DNA from: Hepatocystis sp. ex Piliocolobus tephrosceles
Lineage: Eukaryota > Apicomplexa > Aconoidasida > Haemosporida > Plasmodiidae
Assembly: GCA_902459845.2 (NCBI GenBank)
Contig: CABPSV020000461.1
Span: 1-15,765, forward strand
Reading direction: 5' to 3'
DNA: 15,765 nt
The translations under genes were made by a program, and so were the position numbers. The notes beneath the pieces are model-generated. The model worked only from the letters and a program-made list of their open reading frames with translations. It searched no databases and was not told the origin of the DNA. Shown here one piece after another: positions 1-11,297 of the stretch. Numbering within the stretch: the stretch's first letter is position 1; the number at the start of each line of letters is the position of its first letter.

Positions 1-192
1 AACTTTATATTATTATTTTGTTATTATTTTATTATTTTTTTTTTTTTTCACTTCCAATTGTAGAAGCATCTATAAAAAAGTATTTTTTGTTTAATGGAGG
101 GAAAAAAAATTAAGTCAAAAATATAAAATGTAATAAATTAAAAAATGAGTAAAAAATTAGGGAAAAAATATGTGGATTATATGAAGTGATAA

Positions 193-556
193 AAAGCAAA
201 ATATATAAAAAAAAATAAAATAGTAAAAAATAATAAAAAATAATAAAAAATAATAAGAAAAAATAAAATAGTAAAAAATAAAAAATAAAAAATAAAATAA
301 TAAAAAATAAAATAGTAAAAAATAAAATAGTAAAAAATAATAAAATAAAATAATAAAATGATAAAATAAAAAAAAATAATAAGAAAAAATAAAATAGTAA
401 AAAATAAAATAATAAAAAATAAAATAGTAAAAAATAAAATAGTAAAAAATAATAAAATAAAATAAAATAATAAAATGATAAAATAAAAAAAAATAATAAG
501 AAAAAATAAAATAGTAAAAAATAATAAAATAAAATAATAAAATGATAAAAAAAAAA
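193..556. repeat. A-rich minisatellite block with higher-order duplication
   Basis: The plus strand is almost only A and T, with repeats of AAAATAGTAAAAAAT and related words. A longer module containing AAAATGATAAAATA followed by ATAATAAGAAAAAATA recurs. The AAAATG word sits at 355, 472 and 539, which shows duplication of a module of about 117 bp and then a shorter copy of about 67 bp. Translated on the minus strand it gives FYYFI strings, which I treat as a by-product and not a gene. Confidence 0.8.
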
Positions 557-691
557 AAAATAAAAAAAATAAAAAAATATAAGAATCTACTTTTTTTATT
601 GATATCCTTTGCTCTTTTTTTCGTTTTCTCTTTTTTATTTTTAATTTTAAAAATAAATATTCTTTTGCAAAATAAATTCATTACAAATACA

Positions 692-699
692 TGCATGCA
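692..699. promoter_or_regulatory. TGCATGCA motif (candidate ApiAP2 site)
   Basis: This is a perfect 8-bp palindrome in extremely AT-rich DNA. TGCATGCA is a known binding word for a Plasmodium ApiAP2 domain (the PF14_0633 family member). Shorter GCATGC copies occur at 1452-1457, 5287-5292, 5945-5950 and 11657-11662. This copy is 2.8 kb from the nearest start codon, so a regulatory role is only a possibility. Confidence 0.25.
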
Positions 700-778
700 C
701 GTAAAATATTTTTATATAGAATTTTAATATTATTTTGAATCAGGAAAAATGATTTTAAACAGTTTTTAACATAATTCT

Positions 779-781
<3 letters not shown>

Positions 782-813
<32 letters not shown>
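782..813. repeat. Poly-T run, 32 bases
   Basis: Uninterrupted T homopolymer on the plus strand. Such tracts are common in Plasmodium intergenic DNA. The exact length is uncertain because homopolymers are error-prone in sequencing. Confidence 0.9.
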
Positions 814-814
<1 letters not shown>

Positions 815-1194
815 AGCTATTGCATATAATTTTTATTCCTACAATTTTTTAAAAGACACGGTGAGAAATAAATGCAGAAAGTTTCAATAGCTTGTAATAC
901 GTGATATGTATATGTACACACACGTATGTACGCTTTTTTGTCTTATCATAATAAATAACTTTAATGTAAAATGCTATATGCCTTTATTTTATTTTATTTT
1001 TTTTTTTTTTTTTTATTTCGGAGCAGCTGTTTATAATAGAAATATAGTTTCATGCTTTACAAGTACATATGTATAAATGATTCATATTAATATACCGTGA
1101 TTCAAATAATATGTAAAGAGCAATGTCTATCTAATAATTTCTATGTATTCTTACTTTGTCAAATGTATATGCATAATTATACTTCTTGTAAAGT

Positions 1195-1231
<37 letters not shown>

Positions 1232-1236
<5 letters not shown>

Positions 1237-1307
1237 TAAAAATGAAAATTAATAATAAAAATGAAAATTAATAATAAAAATGAAAATTAATAATAAAAAT
1301 GAAAATT
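1232..1307. repeat. Tandem repeat, 19-bp unit, four exact copies
   Basis: The unit AATAATAAAAATGAAAATT starts at 1232, 1251, 1270 and 1289. A 25-base poly-A run (1205-1229) lies immediately to its left and a 14-bp palindrome immediately to its right. There is no coding evidence. Confidence 0.92.
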
Positions 1308-1312
1308 AATAA

Positions 1313-1326
1313 GCTAAACGTTTAGC
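1313..1326. other. Perfect 14-bp palindrome GCTAAACGTTTAGC
   Basis: The sequence equals its own reverse complement over 14 bases and has unusually high GC for this region. It lies five bases after the 19-bp tandem repeat. A partial copy, GCTAAACGT, is present at about 11553-11561. It could be a dimeric protein-binding site, but nothing here shows function. Confidence 0.5.
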
Positions 1327-1495
1327 CTGTCTGTGTGTGTGCGTTTATTTGCTTTTTTTTATGCTATTCAAAATAACTACCTAGATATGTATATATATAA
1401 GCTAAATCAAACAATTTCGAAATGATGTTTTTTTTTTTTTTTTTTTGGCTAGCATGCTTCTAAATCTTTCTAAAGTGTATACATTGTAACATATA

Positions 1496-1498
<3 letters not shown>

Positions 1499-1531
<33 letters not shown>
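1499..1531. repeat. (TA)n microsatellite
   Basis: About 33 bases of uninterrupted alternating A and T, followed after a short spacer by a poly-A-rich stretch at about 1569-1587. Comparable shorter TA runs occur throughout the window. Confidence 0.9.
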
Positions 1532-1538
<7 letters not shown>

Positions 1539-3429
1539 GAGATTGTAAAAAAAAATAGTAAAAAAGAAAAAAAAAAAAAAAAAAAAATACATAAACTAAA
1601 ATTAAATAAAAGAAATTCCAATATTTTATATAAGTATTTTTTAAAAAGTAAAAATGTGTGCGCTTGTATATAAGATTGTGTATATATGTATATATATTTG
1701 CACGAGTATTATAAAACAATAAGAAAATAATTCATTTTACGTATTGCGTGTACCTTATATATAGTTTGTTTAACAAAAAAAGATTCTACTATATTATTTA
1801 TATGGTTAAATATAATATAGTTTAAATTCACATAACTATAGTTAATGGACTAAATGCTGTTTAAACTTTACTAAAAAGAAAATAAAATAAATAAAAAATG
1901 GTAGTTATTTTATTCTTATTCCATGCAATTTATTTATAATTTTTCCTTACATACATTTATTTATGCTTTCGTTACAAATGAGTCATAAAAATATGAGTTC
2001 ATAAGGTACAGTTAAAAATGACTAAACGACTATGTTGTTATTTTTAAAATAGTAGATGTAACGTTATATGAAATAAATGTTAACAGACAAAAAAAAAAAA
2101 AGAATAAAAAAAATTAGTTCAATATTAAAATTTTCCTTGTTTTTTTATTGCTGTTTACCATTGTGTACGTAAATATATATGTGTGTATATATATATATAT
2201 ATACGTTACTGTTTCCTTTAACTCGGTGTTCAAATATATATATATATATATATGTACATGTTCGTATTTAAAAAAAAACAAAATAACCTGTTTTACATTT
2301 TGTTGGATTTGGGAAACTTATGTTTTAATTTATTATTTTAAATAACAAAGAAGTAAAATTGTAACAAGGTGATTTAAAATGGGGAAAAAAAAAATGTAGT
2401 GAAATATATACAAAAACAAACGTATATACTAAAAGAACTTTTATAGCACTATAATTTTGTAAATTTGTATATTTATAACAAAAAAAAAAAAAAAATAAAT
2501 AATAATACATAATAATTTTTTGTAATTTTAATAACGCTGCATAAATAAGAAATGGAAGTGTTGTATTGTATATGTATAACATTATATAACAAAAATTATT
2601 TATATTTTTAATTTTTTTTTTTTTTTAATATAAAAATTTACAAAAAAAAAAAAACTTCTTATAAATTTCAATTTTTATACGTAATTATGTAATATATCCA
2701 CTCGTTATACAACTATGTCAAAATAATGCTATTCGAGTTTGTTCTTTCAAACGGAAAAGTAGCTAGAGCATTTTGCGTCTTCATACATAACACGAAATAA
2801 TTAAAAAATAAACAAGTGCTAAGTGCAAATGCATATATATATATATACAATATGTAAACAAATGAGTGAAACATATAAACGACGAAAACATAACGTATCA
2901 AAGCACGAAAGCGCTTGATATAATAATGTATGTAAAACAATTTACCCTTTCACATACCTTTTTATTGCCTTTCTATCGCTTATTTTTATTTTTTTTTATT
3001 TTATTTTTTTATTTTTTTTGGCAAATACATATTTTTTATAGCTATAGCAACTATAATTATTTGTATTAGAGAATTATAATTCTGATCAATAAACTCTTAG
3101 GTTCATTTTTGTACATTTACGTATATACATATATTATATACACATAATATGTGATGGATAAAAAAACAGAAAAAAACGAATTAAAAAAAAACAAACGTTA
3201 GTTAATTTTTTTTGTTCAGCATGGTCACTCTATAAAACAAAAAAGTTTGTGTGAAATATTTAAAAAAAATAAACAATTTATTGAAAAACAATTTAACTTT
3301 ATATAAACACATACAAGCATCATATATAAACATATGTACACAATTATATAACACGTTTTCATATTTTAAACATAAAACAAAAAATAAAATAATAATAATA
3401 ACAGAAACGAAGATATATATATATATATA

Positions 3430-3432
<3 letters not shown>

Positions 3433-3466
<34 letters not shown>
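3433..3466. repeat. Poly-A run in the presumed 5' leader of gene 1
   Basis: 34 consecutive A preceded by (AT)n, ending 28 bases before the ATG at 3495. It would be transcribed in the 5' UTR. Long A tracts close to start codons are common in Plasmodium. Confidence 0.85.
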
Positions 3467-3468
<2 letters not shown>

Positions 3469-3494
3469 CACATTTAACAAAAATATGAACAATA

Positions 3495-4091
3495 ATGGCG
3501 ATATCGAGAAGTAAAACAAAATATTTATTTGCAAATGCAACTTTACAATCATATTATCCAACATCTGAAATGTTTAAAATGCCAACAGTTGGGAAAGCAC
3601 CAAGATTATATAATGGTTTAGATCCTAGAAAAGTACACGATTATCCATGGATAAACATGTTTAAAACAAGAGTAAAAAAAGAAACAGGATATCAGTATGG
3701 TAATTGGGTAGGACCATCAATACATTCTATGACATTGGATGAACTAGTTACATATTATAATAATAAAGATTATTTAAAACATTTTACTTTTTGGCAATTA
3801 TTTAAAGCTACTTGGGGACAGTTTCAGTTTTTATTTCTTTTAACTGGATCGTTAATTGCTGTTTTTACGCCTTTAATTACATTTGCTTTATATTTACAAA
3901 AATATGAACCCCTAGAAGTTACAATGGATGCCGATGATTATTACAAACATTTCTATTGGCACTATTATGGAGGAGAAATAGACCATCATGCATTTTCACA
4001 ATACCTTGAAGCAAGGAGAGCAGTTTTGTATAGAAATGCAGATGTCGACCCTGAAAATTGGATACCTCCAGAGTATAAAAATATGGAATAA
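3495..4091 (+). CDS. Conserved-looking single-pass membrane protein, possibly mitochondrial
   Basis: This is an intronless frame of 198 residues with clearly non-random composition (many W, Y, P, H), unlike the poly-F/Y shadow frames, so I regard it as a real gene. The N-terminal half is soluble: a YYPTSEMFKMP segment around residues 20-30 and HDYPWINMF at 48-56. One hydrophobic segment spans about residues 111-134. The C-terminal half is rich in aromatic and acidic residues (DADDYYKHFYWHYYGGE, 145-161) and ends NWIPPEY near 188-194. No enzyme motif or cleavable signal peptide is visible. A small, basic N-terminal, one-helix protein with a hydrophilic tail resembles accessory subunits of apicomplexan mitochondrial respiratory complexes; this is inference from shape and is unproven. 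I chose the ATG at 3495 because the sequence before it is A/T-run leader. The gene converges with the 14-3-3 gene downstream. Confidence 0.85.
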   Translation: MAISRSKTKYLFANATLQSYYPTSEMFKMPTVGKAPRLYNGLDPRKVHDYPWINMFKTRVKKETGYQYGNWVGPSIHSMTLDELVTYYNNKDYLKHFTFWQLFKATWGQFQFLFLLTGSLIAVFTPLITFALYLQKYEPLEVTMDADDYYKHFYWHYYGGEIDHHAFSQYLEARRAVLYRNADVDPENWIPPEYKNME

Positions 4092-4328
4092 GCAGATGTT
4101 TCATTCAAAATCATTTAGTTCTTATATATACACATATATATATGTTGGTATATGCTTGTATATTTATTTATTTTTTTTTTTGTTTTCTATACTAATATTA
4201 TATATTTTCTTTAATAATTTGTAACATATATATGCCTATCACCATTTGAAAAAAAAAAAAAAAAAAGCGCTTTGCTTGCGTTTTCATTACAATATAATAC
4301 TTTATTTACACATTTAAAAAACATTTTT

Positions 4329-4400
4329 CTTTTTTTCTTTTTTTCTTTTTTTTCTTTTTTTTTCTTTTTTTTTCTTTTTTTTTCTTTTTTTTTCTTTTTT
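4329..4400. repeat. Graded CTTTTTTT(n) repeat
   Basis: Single C residues sit in a T run at 4329, 4337, 4345, 4354, 4364, 4374, 4384 and 4394. The spacing is therefore 8, 8, 9 and then 10 for four steps. This looks like T-tract growth followed by duplication of the longest unit. Confidence 0.88.
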
Positions 4401-4559
4401 GTTAACTTACATATTTACGTTTTCACCCACATGTAAAAATAAACCCTTTTTATAATAAAGATACGAACACCTTTTTTTTTTTAATTTTATATCAAATTAA
4501 GATGTAAGATAAATATTATTATTACTATATAGATTGCCTAATAAGTTTAAACTTATCCC

Positions 4560-4562
<3 letters not shown>

Positions 4563-4600
<38 letters not shown>
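4563..4600. repeat. (AT)n microsatellite
   Basis: About 38 bases of uninterrupted alternating A/T between the CT repeat and the 23-bp minisatellite. Confidence 0.9.
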
Positions 4601-4603
<3 letters not shown>

Positions 4604-4774
4604 TAATAAAAATAAAAATGTTCATTACAACAAACCGTTGTACACGTAGATATAATAAAATGACAATAACAATTTAGTAAGGGATTTTTAAATAAATTCA
4701 TAAACGTAAGATAATTTAAAAATATATAGAGCGTAAAGCTAAAACTTTTTTTAGGGTATGGAAGGTTTTTTTTT

Positions 4775-5027
4775 TATAACTATTTTGGTTTTTTTTTAAT
4801 AACTGTTTTGGTGTTTTTTTAATAACTGTTTTGGTTTTTTTTTAATAACTGTTTTGGTGTTTTTTTAATAACTGTTTTGGTGTTTTTTTAATAACTGTTT
4901 TGGTTTTTTTTAAATAACTGTTTTGGTGTTTTTTTAATAACTCTTTTGGTTTTTTTTTAATAACTGTTTTGGTGTTTTTTTAATAACTGTTTTGGTTTTT
5001 TTTTAATAACTGTTTTGGTTTTTTTTT
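4775..5027. repeat. Minisatellite, exact 23-bp period, eleven copies
   Basis: The unit is AATAACTGTTTTGGT followed by G or T and a run of seven T. Successive AATAAC words start at 4798, 4821, 4844, 4867, 4890, 4913, 4936, 4959, 4982 and 5005, each 23 bases apart, with a diverged first copy at 4775. Two versions, GGTG and GGTT, are interspersed and one copy has CTC for CTG. The array ends in a longer T run. No indels have accumulated, which suggests recent expansion. Confidence 0.93.
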
Positions 5028-5453
5028 TTTTTTTTTAACACAATCAACAGATAATTGCAGATATATAGGGAAGGAGTTGTATGTTTTGTTAATTCAATTT
5101 GTATACATTATATACATGCATATGTATGTGTAACACCAAATTGAGAACTTAAAAAAAAAAAAAAAAAAAAAAAGTAACAAAATTTATTTAACAAAAAAAG
5201 TTAAATTAATTAATATTGTTAATTAAATGTATAATTAAAATTTGTACTAAATTAATGTTAAATGATATATGTATATGTTTGTTTAGGCATGCTTAAAAAT
5301 GGGAGAAAAAACAAAAAAACAAAAAAAAAACAAAAAAGACAATCATTTTTAACAGAAAAATAAAAATAAAATAAAAGTGAATGTGATAAATATGTGACAT
5401 TTAATATGTATGACTTTTTTCGTTTTTTACTTTTTACCTTTTTTTTTTGGTAC

Positions 5454-5548
5454 TTACAAACACATGTTATTCATCATATTTTCATATTTGTCCATCATAC
5501 CTTTACCATCAATTTCAAATAACTCGTTAACGTTTTTTCTTCCACTAA

Positions 5549-5591
<43 letters not shown>

Positions 5592-6600
5592 ACACACACG
5601 CATTAATATATATGTTTACATAGACTCCACAGGTGTAAATATTTACATCATTAAATATGTAAGTATATATATACAAGTGAAATATAAGTTATAAAACTTA
5701 CCTTCACACCACTTATTTATATAATCTCTTAACACTCCCAGTACTGCAATTGTTTTAGGACATTCGTCATCACTTCTAAATAATAATAAAGCATAATAAA
5801 TAATATTCAGTAATGATAACATTTTGTGAGCAATGATAAACCTTTTTTTTTTTTTTTTTTGTACTAATAAACAGTTATATATACTATATGTGCAAACATA
5901 CATATATTTGTATATATGAATGCAAACACAATGTTTTTATATACGCATGCAAACACACTGTTTTTATATACAGTAAATAAAAAAAATAAAAAGCATAATT
6001 ATTATTTCTAAAAAAATTGTTTTAAGCAAATTAATTCATTTTATATATTACTCAAGAAGGTGCATATTTTGAATTGCATCTCTAAATGCTTGTGCTAACA
6101 TCTCTATAGAAACATTTATATCTTTACCCATATCTTTGTTTAAAACTAAAAATCATAAAAAAAAATAAATAGTATTTATAAAAAAAGTTCTATAATTCCA
6201 TAAGCTTTTACATACGTGTATGTAAAAAATATGTACACCAAATGGACATATATTATATGTATATATGTGTATGTTTACCTGCTAAACCAATTATAACTTC
6301 TAATTTTTCTGATCTTGATGAAGGTATTTTCAGTTTGTTTGCATATTTCAAGGCATTAGTGTATGCTAGCTGGCTTTTTTCTTGCACCCTATACCTTTTT
6401 TCTACATTCATTGTTTCTGCGCTATATCTCATAACATCCCCAATTAAATGCCAGTAACACATTAATGTTTGCTATAAATTAAAAAAATAAAAATAAAAAT
6501 AAAAAATAATTATAATTATAATTATAATAATATGTTATACCATATTAGCAAAATAATAAACATGTTTTAAACCAATTCTCTTTTTTATAGTATTAAAAAG

Positions 6601-6632
<32 letters not shown>

Positions 6633-7491
6633 ATATAATATGATCAATGTGTTGTATAAAAAAGAAATAAAATAAACTTTAACATATTGCAATCCATTTT
6701 GTTTATTTTTAATTTCTTAAAAAAGTATATATATATATATACTCATAACAATATAAAAGTATTATACCTCGTCATTAGTTTTAGTAATACATTTATTTTT
6801 AATGGTATTATAAATAGTTAGTTCTATATATTTTATATCTTTAATTAATTTGGCTATATGTAATTCAGCACATTTCATTCTTGCTTCACAAGTAATTACT
6901 TCTTTCATATATTTCTCTAATGTTTTCTTTTCTTTCCTTTTAACATTTAAAGCACTTCTGAAAACAGATCCCTAGTTAAAAGTATATATATATATATATA
7001 TAAACACATTTTATTAATGTGTCTTTTTAAAGGCAACGACTAAATGCATATGTATAAAAAAAAAAAAAAAGCACTTATAAATATTTATTTTGTCACTAAC
7101 CAATACTTGGGCTTCTGTATAATTCAGACAATAAATATCAAATTTGACGGATTTAACTAAAGCAATTGCATCTACATATGATAAAAAAGAAAATTACAAA
7201 TTACAAATTGCAAATATATATATTAACACGTAATAAAACAGAAACGACATTATTTTTATTACAAACAAAAAAATAAACTATGTATTGTAACCTTCAAAAA
7301 ATCCCACGTGGTTTAATATTTTTAAGTAATGTATAAAATCACTTTTGCTGTTTATTTTAACTTCCCTATTCATTATTGGATTAATTTTATCTGTTTAAAA
7401 AAAAAATAAATAATTAATTATTTGCAAATGTATATAAAGTTGATTTACTTTTTGTATGTAACGTCTTATTATTTCTGTCATTACCATTCAT
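5454..7491 (-). CDS. Divergent 14-3-3-family protein, eight exons
   Basis: I rebuilt exons at 7449-7491, 7292-7390, 7101-7171, 6768-6971, 6279-6471, 6052-6145, 5702-5775 and 5454-5548. All have GT donors and AG acceptors, phases agree, and they total 873 nt for 290 residues. The start ATG has an in-frame TAA four codons upstream. The protein aligns along the 14-3-3 fold: an N-terminal helix pair ending EDAIALVKSV, then VLGSVFRSALNVKR, CYWHLIGDVMRYSAE, SSRSEKLEVIIGLA, AQAFRDAI and AVLGVLRDYINKW. 14-3-3 proteins are dimeric adaptors that bind phosphoserine/phosphothreonine peptides. Equivalents of human zeta R56, R127 and Y128 are present as R83, R154 and Y155, with the family's 71-residue spacing. 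K49 is R76 and N224 is Y253. The segment between helices 7 and 8 is about four or five residues short. The last exon is the least certain, because another AG four bases on would give a different, shorter tail. Confidence 0.82.
5551..5590. repeat. 40-base A tract, poly-T of the last 14-3-3 intron
   Basis: The plus strand has 40 consecutive A. Read on the coding (minus) strand it is 40 T immediately before the TAG acceptor of exon 8. It acts as the polypyrimidine tract and is far longer than in the gene's other introns. A (CA)n stretch lies on its other side. Confidence 0.85.
5920..5973. repeat. Two-copy 27-bp tandem repeat inside a 14-3-3 intron
   Basis: Copies of ATGCAAACACAATGTTTTTA plus seven more bases start at 5920 and 5947, differing by an A/C change and at the end. 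They lie in intron 6 (5776-6051). The junction creates a GCATGC at 5945-5950. A related TGCAAACATA word is at about 5891. Confidence 0.85.
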
Positions 7492-8070
7492 TTTTATATT
7501 TTATTCCAAATTGTCTTTTTTACATGAAATTATATAAAATAAATTCCCATATTAAAAATTACACAGATTAATAATGGAGAAAACGGATCTAAAAAAGGGA
7601 GGTTCAAAAAGAAACTGCCTTTTATAAAAAGCAAAGTAAAGACACAATAAGGGAATATTAAAAAAAAAAAAAAAAAAAAAAAAATGATAAAAATAATAAG
7701 ATTAATAAAACTGATAAAAGAAAAATTTATATAATTTAATTTATGAAAAAACAATTCAATATATATGAAAAATTGTCAATATAAGTACATATTTTTTTTT
7801 TTTATAAAGCATAAATAAATATATATAATACTAATATTATATATAACCTAATTTTTTTTACATATAAACTTTTTTTTTGATAAGTACACAATTTTTTTTT
7901 TTTTTTATAATCTGATAGCATTTACAACTTTATGACAATAATACAACTTAAAAAATGATAATCATAAAATAAAAAAAAAAAGTTGCGTTTTTTTTTTTTT
8001 TTTTTTTTAATTAGACATAAGATTTTATGTACTGTTCATTTTTTTATATTCGATTTAAACCTAGTTATTT

Positions 8071-8072
<2 letters not shown>

Positions 8073-8119
<47 letters not shown>
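8073..8119. repeat. Poly-T run, 47 bases
   Basis: Uninterrupted T homopolymer, one of the longest internal ones in the window. It lies about 580 bp upstream of the 14-3-3 start on the plus-strand side. Length may be an assembly estimate. Confidence 0.9.
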
Positions 8120-8833
8120 CTTTACAAATATTCGAAAAAGCTATTATACGCTAGCTATAAATAAAAAAAAAAAAAAAAATTGGAATAACAGCTTATTAAC
8201 ATTATTTGAATAAAATATAAAAAATTATTAAAAATCATTTTTAGTCTTTTTTTTTTTTTTTCTCTTTTAAGTTTATTTACAATTTAAGAGAAATATTTTT
8301 ACGTAAACCTTGTCATGAGCGAGATTTTTATAACTGCATCATGCAAATGTATAAATATATATACATATACATATATGTATATGTGTATATATGTTTAAGC
8401 CTTTTCTTCGTTGTAATTAAAAAAGTATAAATATCAAAATTGTGAAAAAATCTGTTCAAAAAATGTTTTTTTTTTAAAGCCTCACACATATATCTATACT
8501 CATTTATATTTATTTATATTTATATATATGTGTGTATATCTATTTTTGTATAGAATTATTAATATATAATGAAAAGAAGAAAATCTTATTTTTAAAAAAC
8601 GACTTGTTTGTTTATACGCTTCGAAGTAATATATATTTTTTTTTATTTAATCTGCACTAGTTTATTTGTATTAAATAAATGTAGATTAACTTTTGTTTTT
8701 CTCTATCCTCCTGTTTTACTCTTTTTTTTTAATTTGTGCATAAATTACAAAACATTATAAGTGAATTATTTAAATTTATGTTGTATAAAACCAATTTAAA
8801 CTATAACATATATATTTATATCTATATACATAT

Positions 8834-8922
8834 GTGATAAATATCAATTAATTTAAGAAAGTGATAAATATCAATTAATTTAAGAAAGTGATAAATATCA
8901 ATTAATTTAAGAAAGTGATAAA
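8834..8922. repeat. Tandem repeat, 27-bp unit, 3.3 copies
   Basis: Three identical copies start at 8834, 8861 and 8888 (each begins GTGATAAATATCAATTAATT and ends TAAGAAA). A partial copy GTGATAAA begins at 8915, and a run of T follows. There is no sign of coding. Confidence 0.93.
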
Positions 8923-9387
8923 CATTTTTTTTTTTTTTTTTTTTTTTTGTGATTTACGCGTTGTAGGGAAAAAATATAAAAAATGCAATGAATAGCATTT
9001 ATTTTATTTGTTCATTCATGTTATTTTTCTAAAAAGTGATATGTAGTTTTAATGTAAAATAAGACACAGTTTAAAATGACAAAATAATTAAAGCGTTATA
9101 CAAATTATATTTGTACTATAAATATTATATGCGGTAATAAATTTTGACATGACAATTTACAATTTGTTATGAAGAAAAAAAAAAAAAAAATTCATGTTAC
9201 AAATATTTTGTACATTTGTATATGTATACGTATGTTTATATGTATACATATAAACATACATATATGCGCGTATACATTTGTGTACATATATGTACATATA
9301 TATATACATTTACAGCCTTGACATAGTTTATGTATTAAGATTTTATACATTTTGTGAATAAAATAAGATTCTTCGATTATATTATTA

Positions 9388-9434
9388 AACATATTTGAAT
9401 TAACATATTTGAATTAACATATTTGAATTAACAT
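9388..9434. repeat. Tandem repeat, 14-bp unit, three copies plus a partial
   Basis: The unit AACATATTTGAATT starts at 9388, 9402 and 9416, with a partial copy from 9430. It lies about 200 bp beyond the stop codon of the RuvB-like gene. Confidence 0.92.
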
Positions 9435-9638
9435 TTTTGTATAGACATTTTTTAAAGTCACATAATTAGATAAATTTGTTAAGTTAAAATTTTTATGATT
9501 ATATATGTGTACATATTTACACAACAAAAATTACCTCAATTTTTTTTAATAAATACATCCCCATAAATATGTACATATCTCCACAAATGTATACAATGTA
9601 TGTATATATGTAGAATATATAGGCCACATGACAGTTAA

Positions 9639-11237
<1,599 letters not shown>

Positions 11238-11297
11238 CTAAATAAAATAATGCGCTTTATAGTGTGACAAAGGGCATATATATATATGTATATACGT

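Larger units (their letters stand above)
1..3494. other. Gene-free AT-rich region upstream of the first gene
   Basis: I see no supportable gene here. Open frames in this stretch are translations of A-, T- or TA-runs (phenylalanine/tyrosine/isoleucine or lysine/asparagine strings) and lack any domain-like composition. It holds an A-rich repeat block, poly-T and poly-A runs, a four-copy 19-bp repeat, a 14-bp palindrome and several TA microsatellites, listed separately. The right-hand part, from about 2700, is slightly more complex and probably contains the promoter and 5' UTR of the gene starting at 3495. This is inferred from position only. Confidence 0.7.
4092..5453. other. Convergent intergenic region between gene 1 and the 14-3-3 gene
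   Basis: This region separates the 3' ends of two convergent genes and should hold both 3' UTRs. It contains a poly-A run near 4250-4266 next to an AAAGCGCTTT palindrome, a CT-tract, a 38-bp TA run (4563-4600), an exact 23-bp minisatellite and a poly-A run near 5151-5173. I see no coding sequence. Confidence 0.75.
7492..9638. other. Intergenic region between the RuvB-like and 14-3-3 genes
   Basis: About 2.1 kb between two minus-strand genes. It should hold the 14-3-3 promoter and leader (right of 7491) and the RuvB-like 3' UTR (left of 9639). It contains poly-A and poly-T runs, including one of 47 T, a 27-bp tandem repeat, a 14-bp tandem repeat and many TATGTATA-type stretches. I found no convincing coding exon. 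A 20-codon frame from about 8315 (starting MSEIF) runs quickly into TA repeats. Confidence 0.75.

Noticed and set aside
193..556. Centromere-like AT-rich core
   Set aside because: Plasmodium centromeres are about 2 kb of very high AT with tandem repeats. This block is only about 360 bp and lies in otherwise ordinary gene-bearing sequence.
157..696. 179-codon minus-strand open frame rich in F, Y and I
   Set aside because: It is the translation of the A-rich repeat block. There is no domain, composition is repetitive, and the repeat itself explains the open frame.
3202..3564. 120-codon minus-strand frame overlapping the start of gene 1
   Set aside because: It is a poly-F/TA-run shadow and conflicts with the well-supported plus-strand gene.
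6242..6457. 71-codon plus-strand frame
   Set aside because: It is antisense to 14-3-3 exon 5, whose minus-strand translation matches the family.
8315..8395. Small plus-strand frame beginning MSEIFITASCK
   Set aside because: It runs into TA repeats after a dozen residues. There is no splice partner and no family match.
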